DNA of 64,000 nt from Cymbomonas tetramitiformis. Taxonomy: Eukaryota; Chlorophyta; Pyramimonadophyceae; Pyramimonadales; Pyramimonadaceae. Within the stretch, counting starts at the first letter, position 1, and every line of letters begins with the position of its first letter. Positions 30,601 to 42,030 of this stretch are shown in pieces. The stretch covers positions 1 to 64,000 of the forward strand of contig LGRX02029142.1 of the NCBI GenBank assembly GCA_001247695.2. The letters are read 5' to 3'. The position numbers and the translations under genes are program-made. The notes beneath the pieces are model-generated. The model did not search any database. It was not told the DNA's origin and saw only the letters and a list, made by a program, of their open reading frames with translations.

Positions 30601-33477
30601 GTTGTTTATATACTTTATAGCTTACAGCTTATAGCTTGCAGTCCTTATAGAAAGCAGCTCATACAGTTTTAGGGTTGCTGCCTGATACATAATCATGTTT
30701 GTGTCAACAACAGCATGATATGTTAATGCCAAATACGAAGTTTTACGAAATAAAACTGGTATCTTAGAGCATATATCGTTACAGTGGCCCTGTTACTCAA
30801 TACAGTGTTTAGGGTGTTACTTAGTATCAGTAACCCTAATACAGGTAAAAAATAAGCAGCATAACGTTTTTGCAAAGATTTTTAAGCAAAACTGCATTTA
30901 ATACCCATATAAACGTAAAGTGTTTTTTAGGAGGCAGGTTACACCCCTGTTACACACATTTAATTTTAGGGTTGTTACAGGGCGTTACACATGCTGCATA
31001 AATCAGGGATTGACATTTGATATATAAACATTCATTTTATCGAAAAAAATCAATCCAAAATTTTCAAAATGTGTTTTACGTACAGCATTTTGAGAGATTT
31101 ATTGCCATAGCAATAGCGTTACCCATATATATTCAACACCTAATATCTAGGGTGTTACATGAGATATGACATGTGTCATTATGATTTCCTGATACCTTAA
31201 TAGGTATAAAATCATAATCTCACATAAAATGGGCACACATTTTTCGTTTTGAAATCATGCGTGGAGCATTTTTACCTATTTTACAGCTTTTTCAGCCGTA
31301 TATATATATATATCACATCTCAGTGTGTGTGTGAGTTGCAAGCTAAACAAATGCTGCAACTTTCTTCACTTTTGCACATGATATTTTTCATGGCACAATA
31401 GTGAATATCTCAAAAATTCAACATGTATGGTGAACATGAAATATGGGTTTTTCTGATTGAAACCCATACAGGCAATTGCACTCTCTGGTGACATAAAGAT
31501 AAATCAACTGCAAGTGGATTCACAGTTGTGTCAGATCCTAAGATATATTTGAATGTACACAACGAGTATATCAAGTGATATCTTTGTGTTCAAATACATC
31601 TGGACACTGCTAGATATAATCTGAGCAGTATTTACACAACACCATGTTTGTGTGTGTATGTCCATAACCTTTGTCAGTTCATTTATGGTTGCTGATCTGA
31701 GTTGGTACATGCATGTGAGTGATCAGTTCTGCATCAACTGTCATAATGCAATGTAGATTTTGATGTTGCTCCAGCGATAGTGAATATAGCATGGGCAGTG
31801 CTCAGCAGTTACCAGCTGCATATTGAGCACTGATACTGCCTTCGGGTCTGGAGATATTCTCCATCCAGCCCTACAGCATGTTGTTTAATCCTGTTACCAT
31901 TACTATCGCCATCGCTGACATCCAGTACGCACATGTGTTTACTGGATGTTATCCACATTATTGTATACATTGTTATTGATATATTCACTCTGAGTCAGTG
32001 AATGTCAATGTATAATGAATGATAGTGTTTGTGCAGTGTATAGTACTGCTGATTAGTACTAGTGTGTGTGTGTGTGTATTTGTTTGCACACACTTTGCAG
32101 TATCTTTATGGATTTCACAATATCCTAACAATCATGCAGACAGTCAGTATACCACGTACTGTTTACATCTAACATGATATATATAGTTTAGGGATTGTTG
32201 TAATTCCATGATAATCTCATTATGAGTTGCTGATAAATTTTTACATGAAGCTCAGGTGAGCATTCCTTCAAATAATCCACCATAGAATGTACGTGTTACC
32301 TGGAGAGCATCTCGGCTCCACCAGGGTACGACAAAGTAATTATGGTGTTGTGATTATTGTCAGGCACCCTTTGCAACATGAATTCTAATATATACTAGCT
32401 TTCACTGCAATATGTTTGTGCTCTATGTACTACAGCTGTTATCGTGTTCAAGCTGTAAAGTATAATAAGTATGTACTATTTACAACATTGCAATCATTTA
32501 GTCATAAGATGTGTGCATGATATAGAAGTGCATGCACTGTATATTGATGATTGATGCAAGTGGAATAATTGTATGTGTGTGTGTGCTGATCTGCACACAC
32601 ATGTTATGCATAGATCATTGTGCTGCCACTTAGTATAATGCTGATGATCAAAAGTATTGTGTGGTCATCAGAACATTGAAATCTGCTGCAGTATAATGAT
32701 AATGCATTCACAGCAGTATGTATGCTGACAGGCCATAAATCATTGCACGCAGTGATTGTAAACAGTGCGTAGAGATGATTTGCAATAATAGCTGATGTAT
32801 GTTGTATACTGATGCGAGTGCGCTGTTGATGACAAGTATGAATTGTCGTCGCCATTCATTAGCATATGATACAGCATATTTTTCAAGCGTGATTCATGCG
32901 GGCACACGCATGCTGCAATCAACTTCTGCAAAATATGTGACCATCGCGCAGTATGCGACCACCGCGCATGCTGCCACCTGCAATTTAGTAACAATCGCGC
33001 AGTATGCGAACATAGCGCATGCTGCCATATGCAATTTAGTGACAATCGCGCAGTATGCATGTATGATGCCATATAAAAGCAATTCAGTGCAATCATAAAA
33101 ATTGCGATACTGCGCTGATGATTCTACCGCGCGGAAACGATTCCGCCAACAATTCATCGCATCCGCGAACATGCATATATCCGTGAACCGTTTATCGTAT
33201 ACATTTCATTGTTGCGCCGATATATGCCATATGCACACCTTATCGCGTATATGTGCGATCAGCTGTTGTGCAAGTGCGCTGCGGAAAATCTCCTCGCACA
33301 ATTATGCGCTGTCGATATGCGAACTATTATTCGGGCTGCAGATATTCAATATTTGCGAACGCTGTCGTATATGCGCCCTCCTGCAAACCTGCGAACAATA
33401 TTAAATATACTACGCGTATATCACTGCACCCACTTGAGTTCTCGAGTGTCGCGCCTTGACGACTTTTAGAATACCAC
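24698..33477. other. AT-rich, gene-poor interior of the 10-kb LTR element
   Basis: Long stretches carry only short frames; the longest is 28047-28616 on the minus strand (189 codons) and matches no family I can name with confidence. Recurrent items: a GGTTGCAGCCCATTGCACC block near 25681 and 29253, with a shorter relative near 27131; pyrimidine tracts such as TCTTCCTCCCCTC (25140, 26903) and CTTCCCCCCTCAAGGAAGTG (29140, related at 30567); TA/TG microsatellites (31300, 32060, 32570); and a 57-bp tandem repeat around AATCGCGCAGTATGCG (32940-33060). It may be structural filler or a badly decayed pol. Confidence 0.5.
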
Positions 33478-34083
33478 TGATAAGGGCTGAGCTATGCAAG
33501 CCCTGTTATAATATTCAATATTATCAATAATCACTGTGCAGTTGAACAGCATACACAAGTGAACGTATGTGCGGGTTTGTGAGTGCAGTCTATGAATCTA
33601 GAGCTGCTGAAGCACAACGCTTCCTCACTTAAGTACCTACGTCTCCCATCATCTTAGATGGTACCGCCATTGGGTTGTGAACCCGAGACGTAGGTTGAAC
33701 GACCAGCATTGTATAAACGACTAGTTCGTTCGTGCTGCGCATGCATGTTCCGTGCATGCTAAAGCGAAAGATGGTTCTTGAAGAATCGACAAGATGTATC
33801 TTTGCTCTGTCATCTTCGAGTTCGGAGTACGAACTCTCGATGACAGGGATGCCTGATGATGTGACATAATCATCTGGCGACATGTACAGTCATCGTCGAC
33901 CGTACTGACGACTGTCATAAATGTATGACGCGACTCGACCTGTACAGTCATGATCGACCATACTGTCGACTGTCATAATAATATATGACATGACATGACA
34001 TGACATGACATGGTATGACATGTATGACAGGTATGACACGTATGACATGTATGACACATATGTCATCGGTCATAACCCTGACA
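33478..34083 (-). repeat. LTR of the 10-kb element (right copy)
   Basis: 606 bp, near-identical to 24078-24697. The differences I can see are three or four substitutions and a rearranged TGACATG repeat block near 33985-34040. Confidence 0.9.
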
Positions 34084-34316
34084 ACGATGACGACGATTGG
34101 CCGGCGCTGTGCACCGTGCCGTGGATTCCGCCCTTCCAGGGCTCAACTTCCAGCAAGATTGACTGACAAGATTATCAATTTAGAAAGCGAAATTAGCCGT
34201 GATGTGCACCTGCAAGTTAGCACTGCCGTGTGGATTGGACTTGGGACTTGCCATTCTAGCCGAGCCGGTGTGGCTCCTTGTCTCTGCATGCTAGCCGGCT
34301 TGCCTGGTGACACCTC
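34084..34316 (+). mobile_element. 3' remainder of the U1 gag-only element
   Basis: It starts with the second ACGAT of the target duplication and continues the interrupted gag frame (DDDWPALCTVPWIPPFQGS, ending STSSKID and a TGA at 34165). About 150 bp of non-coding tail follow, ending TGGTGACACCTC at the hAT2 boundary. U2 has the uninterrupted equivalent at 53864-54093. Confidence 0.8.
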
Positions 34317-37300
34317 CTATGTTCGGATAAACGTGACCCCCCCAACCTAATTTACGCGTAAACACGTGTTTCCAAGGTTTTGAGATTTACGCGTAATACG
34401 TAATGCACTATGGAGAAAATGACATTACATCACAACGGACATATTCACATATAATGAGCGAAAACCTGCAATAATGACATTTCTCATTACTTATCTACGG
34501 TATTTATTCACGGTAACCTTCAAACATTTCGACACTAGGCATTAGGACCCCCAACATATAAACATATAACATACGGAAGTACTCGCGGAGTGCAGGACAC
34601 TGCAGTCAACGAGGATATTTATTATCAGGCAGGTATCAGCAAATCAGCCAGTGGGCCCAATGCAGGTAGACGAATCCATTGCAAATTTGAAATAGTATAT
34701 TCAAATATGAGGAATTAATCTGCTACTATCTGCAAAATAATAAATATGCATGCTACATGCAATAACGAAGCACTTAAGGAAGGAAAGCAAGTACGCAGAG
34801 TTGTGGTGCACAGTCATATGAGTGCGTGTGATTCAACCTAACTGCATATCTACCTAATAAGTGAAAGGAATAGGTGCACGAATGGCGCGCCCAGAGATTG
34901 CAGACACACGAGTGGGCTCCACTTGTTCAGGCGCCACGCGCCTAGTATGTTGCTCCTGAATCATAGCACCACGCTGGGTCCCACGTGCCACCCTTGCAGT
35001 GCGTCGTGCAACATCCTCATCTTCCGCTTCCTCCTCCTCTTGCCACGCGTCCACCCACTCTACATCTTCAGTGCCCTCGGTCCATGCAATGACAGGCTGT
35101 GGCGTGTTAAGCCTCTGCCGCTTCCTCATTTGTGCCTTGTTATGCTTGACGTAGATTAACGTTTCAACCCTCTCCCACGTTAGCCTGTTCCTCTTCTTGG
35201 TCTCGATCATATTCATGACCTTGTGCCCGCGTTCTGAGGCAGAAGCAGCGGAAACCTATACAACCAATCACAACTACGTAGATGAGCACGCGTGAGCAGG
35301 CCAAGTGTAGAAGCAGACAGAGAGAGCTAAGCAAAAGCAAAAGAACAAATTCCCCACCTGAGCACAAGCGCGCATTCCTACAATCTGCAGGTTAGGCGTA
35401 TCACTCCCGTAAACCGCCCAAAAGTCTGCTGCGGACATCCTCTTGGCGTTCACCCAGGTCACTTCGCGGGCAAACACGCCAAGCTTATTCTTGTATGTCA
35501 TCAACTCCAGCTCCGCATCCGCTCGTTTTCCCGTCTGCACCTTGCAGTGCTCAATGTAAGCATCCTTCTCCTCCTGTTCCGCGTGCTCACCTGGCGCCTT
35601 GCCGCAGTGGAACGTTTTTTCCACGAACGTCCGGAACGCCGCCATGGTCTCCGCGTCACGGTGCTGTTCCATATCAATGTACTCAGGGTCCAACAAGTAC
35701 CCCACACCTTGGATACACGTGTACCCATAATCCCAACGATAACGGTGAATACTCACCATCTCTTGTTGGATCTCGTCCCAGTCATACTCACCTTCATCCC
35801 ACGGAATACACGCTGGGTCAGGCTTTATGGCCTTCAGCTGTTCTTGCACCTCGAACTTCAAGTACTGAATCTTGGAAGCTGTTGGGGCATCGGCGTCAGC
35901 AAATCGCAACAGCTTTGCCACAGGGGACATGCAATCAGCGACCAGCTTCAGAGCGTGGGGAAACAACATGTCGTCCACTATGGACTTGGCCTCTTCGTAT
36001 TGGGTTCCCAGAGTTGGACTCTCTGGGGATGCTCGCTGCGTCCTATTCCTCCGAATATACTCCCTGACCTCAGGATGCGCAAGGGTCTTTGAAACCGCAG
36101 CTAAGTTTCTCTCCAAGCTTCTCAAACCGATGAGCACCGTGGCAAATCGTGTCGGCCCTGGCGATGTCAGCATCGAAGAGCTGTGCTCCTTGAACGTGGA
36201 ATGCACGTGGCCATGGGAACGCACAAACTTGCGCACTGTGTGCGCACGGGCCACGGTTTTCTTGAAGAAAGGGATCTTTTTTACGAAGTCTTCCAACTCC
36301 AAATCTGACACGTGCGGTTCGCACGGGCCGACCGCAACCCACGGACACCGCTCCTCGATCAGTGGCCAGCTACCTCGCGTGGCGTTGTCCATGAGAACCT
36401 GCACGATGCTGAAGGGATCGTCGTGGCTCTCGATGAAGTCGCACACAAAGTCAGCTATGAACTGCTTATCCTTCACTTTCCCCTCACAGTTTTGAGCCCT
36501 AATAAACTCGACCAGCATCGGGGAAACGTTCAACAGGTTAAGAATAGGTCGTTTGCAGCCATCGGTCGCACCGTCGGATACCACTGTGGTGCCAAATTTG
36601 CGAAGGGGTGCACGTTGCTCCTTAATCTCAGTGGATATCTTGGAGTGCGCGGAGTCCAAAAGGGTAGAAGCGACAGCTTTCTCATTGGGTGACGTGTAAC
36701 CGCTACCCACAATAGAGACTGCCTGCAAAGCGGTTTTCACGGCTGGATGCTCCAAGACGTGGAATGGAATATCCGCCTCGAACAAGGCCAACGCCAAGGC
36801 GGCATCGGCTTCTTGCTGCTTGGAGGTATCCAACGCTGACCTGATAGTGGTTTGTCGACCACGATTCCTCCCACCTGGAACGGTATGAACAGAGGCTGTT
36901 GTCGCCTTATCGAGAAGCACACGAGCGCGAGTGGCCTCCTTCTCTCCGTCTCTTTCCCTTTTGAAACTAAGGCAGCGTGAGCGCGCAACGGCGAATTGTT
37001 CCTCGCGCTTTTGTAAGTCGGCATCGCTCTCATCGCTTAGCCGGCTCACCCCACAACATTTATCGATGCCAAGGCCCTTGACCCCACCGACGTGAGCACA
37101 GATCCGATCGGGCGTGCCGTTGAAAACCTTCGAGCAAAACAAACATGCCGCCTTTTCCTTGGGGGTACCACGTTTACCCGCACAGTAATATTGGGTGTTG
37201 CCAGCAGCGTCCCTTCTCGGTTTCAAAACTCTGACAAAAGTCCATAGGAAGTCGGTTTTGAGTTGCACTGTTCGCTCGCGAAGAACCGTGTCCTCGACCT

Positions 37301-37618
37301 CCTCGTGGCCAACGTCATCTTCCATATCGTTAAATTCATCGCCGCTTTCGGCCATTTTGACAGTACTGTGAGGACGAACGGTGGAACGAATTTCAGGTTT
37401 TCCTGTTTTCTGTTTTGTGTGTCGACGGTAGATATGTGATTTGTGATATCGCAGCCAACCAGATCCCTTGGAGGGCTTGGAGGGCTCGAAATGACGTAAA
37501 TCGCGATTTTACGTGGTACACGTAAAATAAGGCTGAAATCGAGGCTCGTGTAAATTACGCGTATTTACGTGTTTCCGGAGTTTTGAGATTTACGCGTAAC
37601 GCGTTTATCCGAACATAG
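34317..37618 (-). mobile_element. hAT transposon copy 2, complete
   Basis: 3302 bp. TIRs are CTATGTTCGGATAAACG at 34317 and its complement ending at 37618, with ACGCGTAA-type motifs inside both ends. Its left flank equals that of hAT3 and its right flank equals that of hAT1, so it sits at the internal junction of the tandem array. No 8-bp duplication is visible, as expected if recombination rather than fresh insertion created the flanks. At the sites I compared it carries no private variant. Confidence 0.92.
34854..37355 (-). CDS. hAT family transposase, copy 2
   Basis: Exon 1 is 37355-35358, the 102-bp intron is 35357-35256, and exon 2 is 35255-34854, giving 799 residues. Domains and splice sites are as in copy 1. 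Residue 55 is Gln, shared with copy 3 (copy 1 has Arg). At the sites where copy 3 differs (Asn35, a Thr in the APTTSK segment, and His for Tyr in DPEYIDME) it matches copy 1. Both TIRs are present, so this is a candidate autonomous element. Confidence 0.9.
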
Positions 37619-37789
37619 AGCCTGTTAGTGATATTCTGGCATGGTATCAGAACCGTAGTTTCCCCCCCGTTCTTTCTTTCTTTTAGAGAGCGTGCTGGAG
37701 TGGGAAGTGGGGCTGCTGCTCTCGCTCGCTTCCATCCTTTCGAGCAGTAGCCCCGAACCGCGTTCGCCGCCCGTATCATGGGAAGAGCT

Positions 37790-38040
37790 TCATGGGGAGA
37801 CAGACTTTCGCCCCCCCATAAAATGGGGGTGACTGTCTCTTCCTGTGTCACCCCTCGCCGTGTAGTGTCACTTGCATCTTGCCTGCCGTCAGTTCCGACC
37901 GATAATAAAACACCTAAGGTATTTTATTATCTCATCTTAGTTTGTTGTGACCTCCGGGACCTCCGCTGTCCAGCTTCGTTCGTTCGGGGACCGTGATATA
38001 TATAAGTTACATTATCATATATATATCTCCGTTCCCATCA
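37790..38040 (+). repeat. 5' LTR of TRIM-like element
   Basis: 251 bp, starting TCATGGGGAG and ending GTTCCCATCA. It is followed by AGGTTATGGCCTCACC, which parallels the sequence after the gag-element LTR. Confidence 0.92.
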
Positions 38041-39376
38041 GGTTATGGCCTCACCACTGTTCAGTGGTGGTTTCATGTTTCATCTTACTTTGATCCCGCG
38101 GAACAAGCGGTTATCGTAGCGGAACAAGCTACTCACACCCGGCTGAGCGCATTGCTCACCGACGCATCTGACTCCGCGTGTCTCCAGAAGCACCGGTCGT
38201 CTCCCCGGAACGGAACCAGTTCCCGGACTTCGCGTGCGGCATCTGCACGTCCAACGACGACATCGCGACATCAGCGACGTTTTGCTTTGACGACGACCTT
38301 GGGCGCGTCAAGGAACATCTTGTTCGAGTAGAATTCACCACATGCTTGACTTCTACGGCGGGCTTTGAGCGGCATTCGCTTCTTCATTTTTTTTTCGACA
38401 CGTGTTCAGTGTCGCGAACAACGTTCACGTGATCCTACTCTACACTCTGGCCAGCAGCACCTCAACTGCAGCAAAATTGGCTTACCGCACGACGTTTCTG
38501 ACGTCACCGCCATGTTCCTCGTCAAAATCTACCCCAATTTGACTTTTTCATCGTTCGATTTGGTTATTTTTGGCGAAAGTTACGTTTTCGTTTGGGAACC
38601 CTAAGTATTGGGCTCCAGAATTTCCAGCTTACAGCGGCCATGGCTTCGTATCGTCAGCGTTCGCGCATTTCTGCAATTGCCTCCGCGCTGCAGGTGATTC
38701 GACTACAAGAACTTACCCCTGGCTACGATCTGGTGGTGTCTGGTGGTGCTTATGCACCAGACACCAAAATCGAGTCCATCAACCACATCGTCGACATGAG
38801 CTTTGACCACTACGACCTCACCCCGCAGCATCCTCCACTCTTCCCTCCACCCTGCGTGCCCCTTGGCCACTGCCTGGTGGTGTTTAGTGGTGTTGCAGCC
38901 CTCATCCCGCCGTTTTTCCTCTCTGCTTTCGCACTTGCTCGCGGCAGAGTGGAGCCACACCGCATTTTCCACCTCCGCCCCTCCTGGGGTGTCCACGTCC
39001 CCACACTCGCTCTGTTGGTGCCACGCATCGTCGCACCGCATCGCGTGGGCGTTGGATGACAACGTCTTGGCGGCGCTCAGCTTCGTTTCACCATCGTGAG
39101 CTACGCCGCCGTCCACCCTCGATTGCTGGGGCTAGATTCGCCGGCTGGCCTGTGGGAGTAGTCATCCCCACAGCACATGCATGGGCGTAAGCCCCTAGAG
39201 CACGCATCTAGAGACCAACGCAGGCTGAGCCACACTAGTTGGGTTGAAAAAGACCCCTTTGGGTCTCACGAGATGTGTGTTTCCTTAGGGTTTCGCCTTT
39301 GTGCTTGCCGTAGGATCTTAGGCCTGGCCTGGCAAGTTGGCATCGTGACACCTCACACCTTCGGGGTGAGGTGGTG

Positions 39377-39627
39377 TCATGGGGAGACAGACTTTCGCCC
39401 CCCCATAAAATGGGGGTGACTGTCTCTTCCTGTGTCACCCCTCGCCGTGTAGTGTCACTTGCATCTTGCCTGCCGTCAGCTCCGACCGATAATAAAACAC
39501 CTAAGGTATTTTATTATCTCATCTTAGTTTGTTGTGACCTCCGGGACCTCCGCTGTCCAGCTTCGTTCGTTCGGGGACCGTGATATATATAAGTTACATT
39601 ATCATATATATATCTCCGTTCCCATCA
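39377..39627 (+). repeat. 3' LTR of TRIM-like element
   Basis: 251 bp, equal to the 5' LTR except for one visible substitution. It is followed by the GAGCT target duplication and then resumed U2 sequence (GTGGAATCTAG). Confidence 0.92.
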
Positions 39628-39897
39628 GAGCTGTGGAATCTAGTTGGACCTCGCCTGGCGCCAAGGCATGGTATCGATATTTCGGTATTTCAATACTATC
39701 GATATTTCGATTAATTTTTATTTATTGATAGGAGTTTGATACATATCGAAATAATTATTGAATATTGATCGATACCCTTGGACCACTTATTCATATTAAT
39801 CGGATACCCCTTGGGGACTTATTCACATTGATCGATACCTCCAGGTCACTTATTTATATCGATCGATCATACATAATTATCGTACCGTGATTGGGAT

Positions 39898-40490
39898 GCC
39901 CACGCTTTCCCCCCGGGGGGGGGGTGCAGCACATCACATCGCGATGTCTGGGGGTCGTACCTGTGCTCGAAAACGGAGTCCTGGGGAGCCTACCCCCCAG
40001 TGCTCGAAAACGGAGTCAGGGGGGGGGCGTCGTATCCCCCCAGTGCTCGAAAACGGAGTCTGGGGGGGGTGAAAGAACGAATATGGTGCATTTCATACGA
40101 ATCAGCGATGTCGCTATTTGAAAAATTTCGCCTGCGCCCTGCGGCGCAGGTCGGATCACTCGTAATACTGAAAGACCCCACGGTACGCTGCGCGTGTCGT
40201 GGGACCCGCCTCGCGTGTTGGCCCTCGCCGCGCCTGTCGGGACCCGCCGCGCGTGTTGGCCCCCGCCGCGCGTGTTGGGACCCGCCGCGCGTGTTGGCTC
40301 TGCTGGGGGGGGGATAGGATCCGAGGCATCCGACCCCCCAAGGCAAAATATCGAGGTCGGGGGGTGGGGGGTCTAACCCCCCCATGGCAAAATATCGAGG
40401 TCTAGGGGGGTCCAACCTCCCCAGGACCTGAAAACAGAGTCTGGGGGGTATTTCAATGTGATGTGCTGCCCCCAGGGTCAAAGCGTGGGC
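39898..40490. mobile_element. GC-rich TIR element with minisatellite (U2 copy)
   Basis: Counterpart of 18596-19166 with better preserved terminal repeats (GCCCACGCTTT and GGGGGCAGCACATCACAT on complementary strands). The CAGTGCTCGAAAACGGAGTC repeats are arranged differently from U1, the main place where the two units diverge. The GGACCCGCCGCGCG array is the same. Confidence 0.6.
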
Positions 40491-42030
40491 AGCGTGGTGA
40501 AATTTTCACGATGAGTCCCCCAAATATAGCTCTAAATGATGACTAACAAATCCATCTGCATAACTTGGCACATATATTATATTGTAGGAATGAAGCGTGT
40601 CACGGGATTCGTAAAGGGATCAGCGTTATATTTGTTCAAGCACATCTTCTGGATTTCTTCCACGGTGTATGCATCCATGATAGCACCGACCTGTACCACT
40701 TGCGGCGGGCTGTACCTTTGATAGAAAGCCACTAGCATATCGCGCTTCTCTGCAGCGTCTGGCATCTTATTGGCTACGACGTTTACAGTGGAATTAAACG
40801 AGACATTCAATGCTGGTTCTTGGCCGTCATTGATGGCAGCTGGCATATCAATTGGAATAGCATACACATCATTGCTAGGTTGTGCGGTGTGGTCTAGTGT
40901 GTTGGAAGCCCAGGCTGTCTGAATCGTGGGTATCGCCGCCGCAGAGGTTGTTGCTTCTTCTGTTGGGCACACCAGAACATTTTTTAATCAGATCTTTGTA
41001 CCTACTTCATGACGTGGCGCATCTACAACATTTCTACCACAGTAAAATAGACACGTACAAAAGAAACTTCACTTTTCAGTCAAACGCATGAGGGAGATAC
41101 ACTTGTAGCTTGAAGACCCAAGAAAACATAAAGGATGCATGCACAGAAATATACTGATATTCTCGTGACTTAATTAAGCAAATAAAGGCTATAAATGAAT
41201 GCAATCTTCAAACTCCAAACTCTATCAAGTCTGAGTTGTTAGATAAATCGCGGCATAGTGCATCTTAACCTTCGACTTTGAACACATCGTCCAAGAGTTG
41301 ACCGTGAAATGAAAATTTCAAACCTTCAGGGGGACATTTAACATACAAGTTGTAAACAGGTCGTCGTTCAAATTCCTTAGCCTTGCAAGCAAAGGCAAGT
41401 CAGCAATCAGCACTCCCAGCCTCTAGGGTGACAATACTTAAAGATTTCCAATCATTGTCTCACGTGGGTTTTTGCTCCTAACGATGTGAGTTGGCATTCA
41501 CACTCACAAATCTGTCACATGAGGTCAATCACAGTAGATACGACATGGCAAAACTTCCTGGGCTCTGATAATATGATTCCTTGGTTGTCATACAAAATTG
41601 TGTATGCCTATGATATTGGATATGGATGGAAAATCAGAACAGCAACTTGTTATACTTACCTCCTGCAACTGGTCTTGCTTTCCTCAGTGACCTCAAGAAG
41701 ATTACACCAAACACCGCCGAAAAAATAAGAGCTCCAATTACACCGCCAACTATCACTCCAATATTTGTTTCAGAAGAGGAGGGAGTTGAAGAGGAGTCCG
41801 AGACTGAAGTCGAAGAAGGAGGCGGGGAAAGGGTTGTTTGAAATCGTGGTGAAGGTGGAGAAGGAGGAGGTGGTGGAGAAGGAGGAGGTGGAGGAGGCGG
41901 CGGGGGTGGAGGCGGAGGCAGTGGTGGCGGTGGTGGAATGTCACCTCCGCAGCAACCACCAAATCACACAATCTCGACACCGGTCAACAAAGAAGCCATG
42001 CGTAAAAAGAGCTTTACCAAGGGAAACCCT

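Larger units (their letters stand above)
24078..34083 (-). mobile_element. 10-kb LTR retrotransposon with no recognisable coding capacity (LARD-like)
   Basis: Direct terminal repeats of 620 bp (24078-24697) and 606 bp (33478-34083) start TGATAAGGGC and end CCCTGACA. The 5-bp duplication ACGAT flanks them (24073-24077 and 34084-34088). U2 has the empty site within the gag gene. The LTRs differ by only a few substitutions and a short-repeat length change, so the insertion is recent. The likely orientation is minus: the reverse strand has TGGTATTCTAAAAG one base inside the right-hand LTR (PBS-like) and the purine tract AAGAGGGGAGAT next to the left-hand LTR (PPT-like). The 8.8-kb interior has no frame above 189 codons and no gag or pol motif I can defend. 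Confidence 0.85.
18160..34316. repeat. Tandem duplicated unit U1 (host and TE segment between hAT1 and hAT2)
   Basis: Apart from one 10-kb insertion, this segment matches 37619-54093 almost base for base. Subtracting inserted elements and their target duplications leaves about 6146 bp here and about 6166 bp in U2. Order in both: LTR/PBS relic, AT-rich repeats, GC-rich TIR element, membrane protein gene (minus), gag-only LTR element (plus), hAT. The gag differs by a few codons (NSMQRSN/NSVQRNN; FRLWG/FRLCG). Confidence 0.92.
37790..39627 (+). mobile_element. TRIM-like short LTR element, recently inserted
   Basis: Two LTRs of 251 bp (37790-38040 and 39377-39627) differ at one site that I can see (CAGTTCC versus CAGCTCC). 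The 5-bp duplication GAGCT flanks them (37785-37789 and 39628-39632), and U1 shows the empty site at about 18325. The LTR contains the hairpin CCCCCATAAAATGGGGG, an AATAAAAC signal and a TATATATAAG box. The 1.3-kb interior has no gag or pol. Its best frame begins near 38640 (MASYRQRSRISAIASALQ) and is too short to classify. A CACCTC/GAGGTG hairpin lies just before the 3' LTR. Confidence 0.9.

Noticed and set aside
38592..39059. 155-codon ORF in the TRIM as a gag
   Set aside because: Only the first few residues after MAS look like the gag of the related element, and nothing of the capsid-like region follows.
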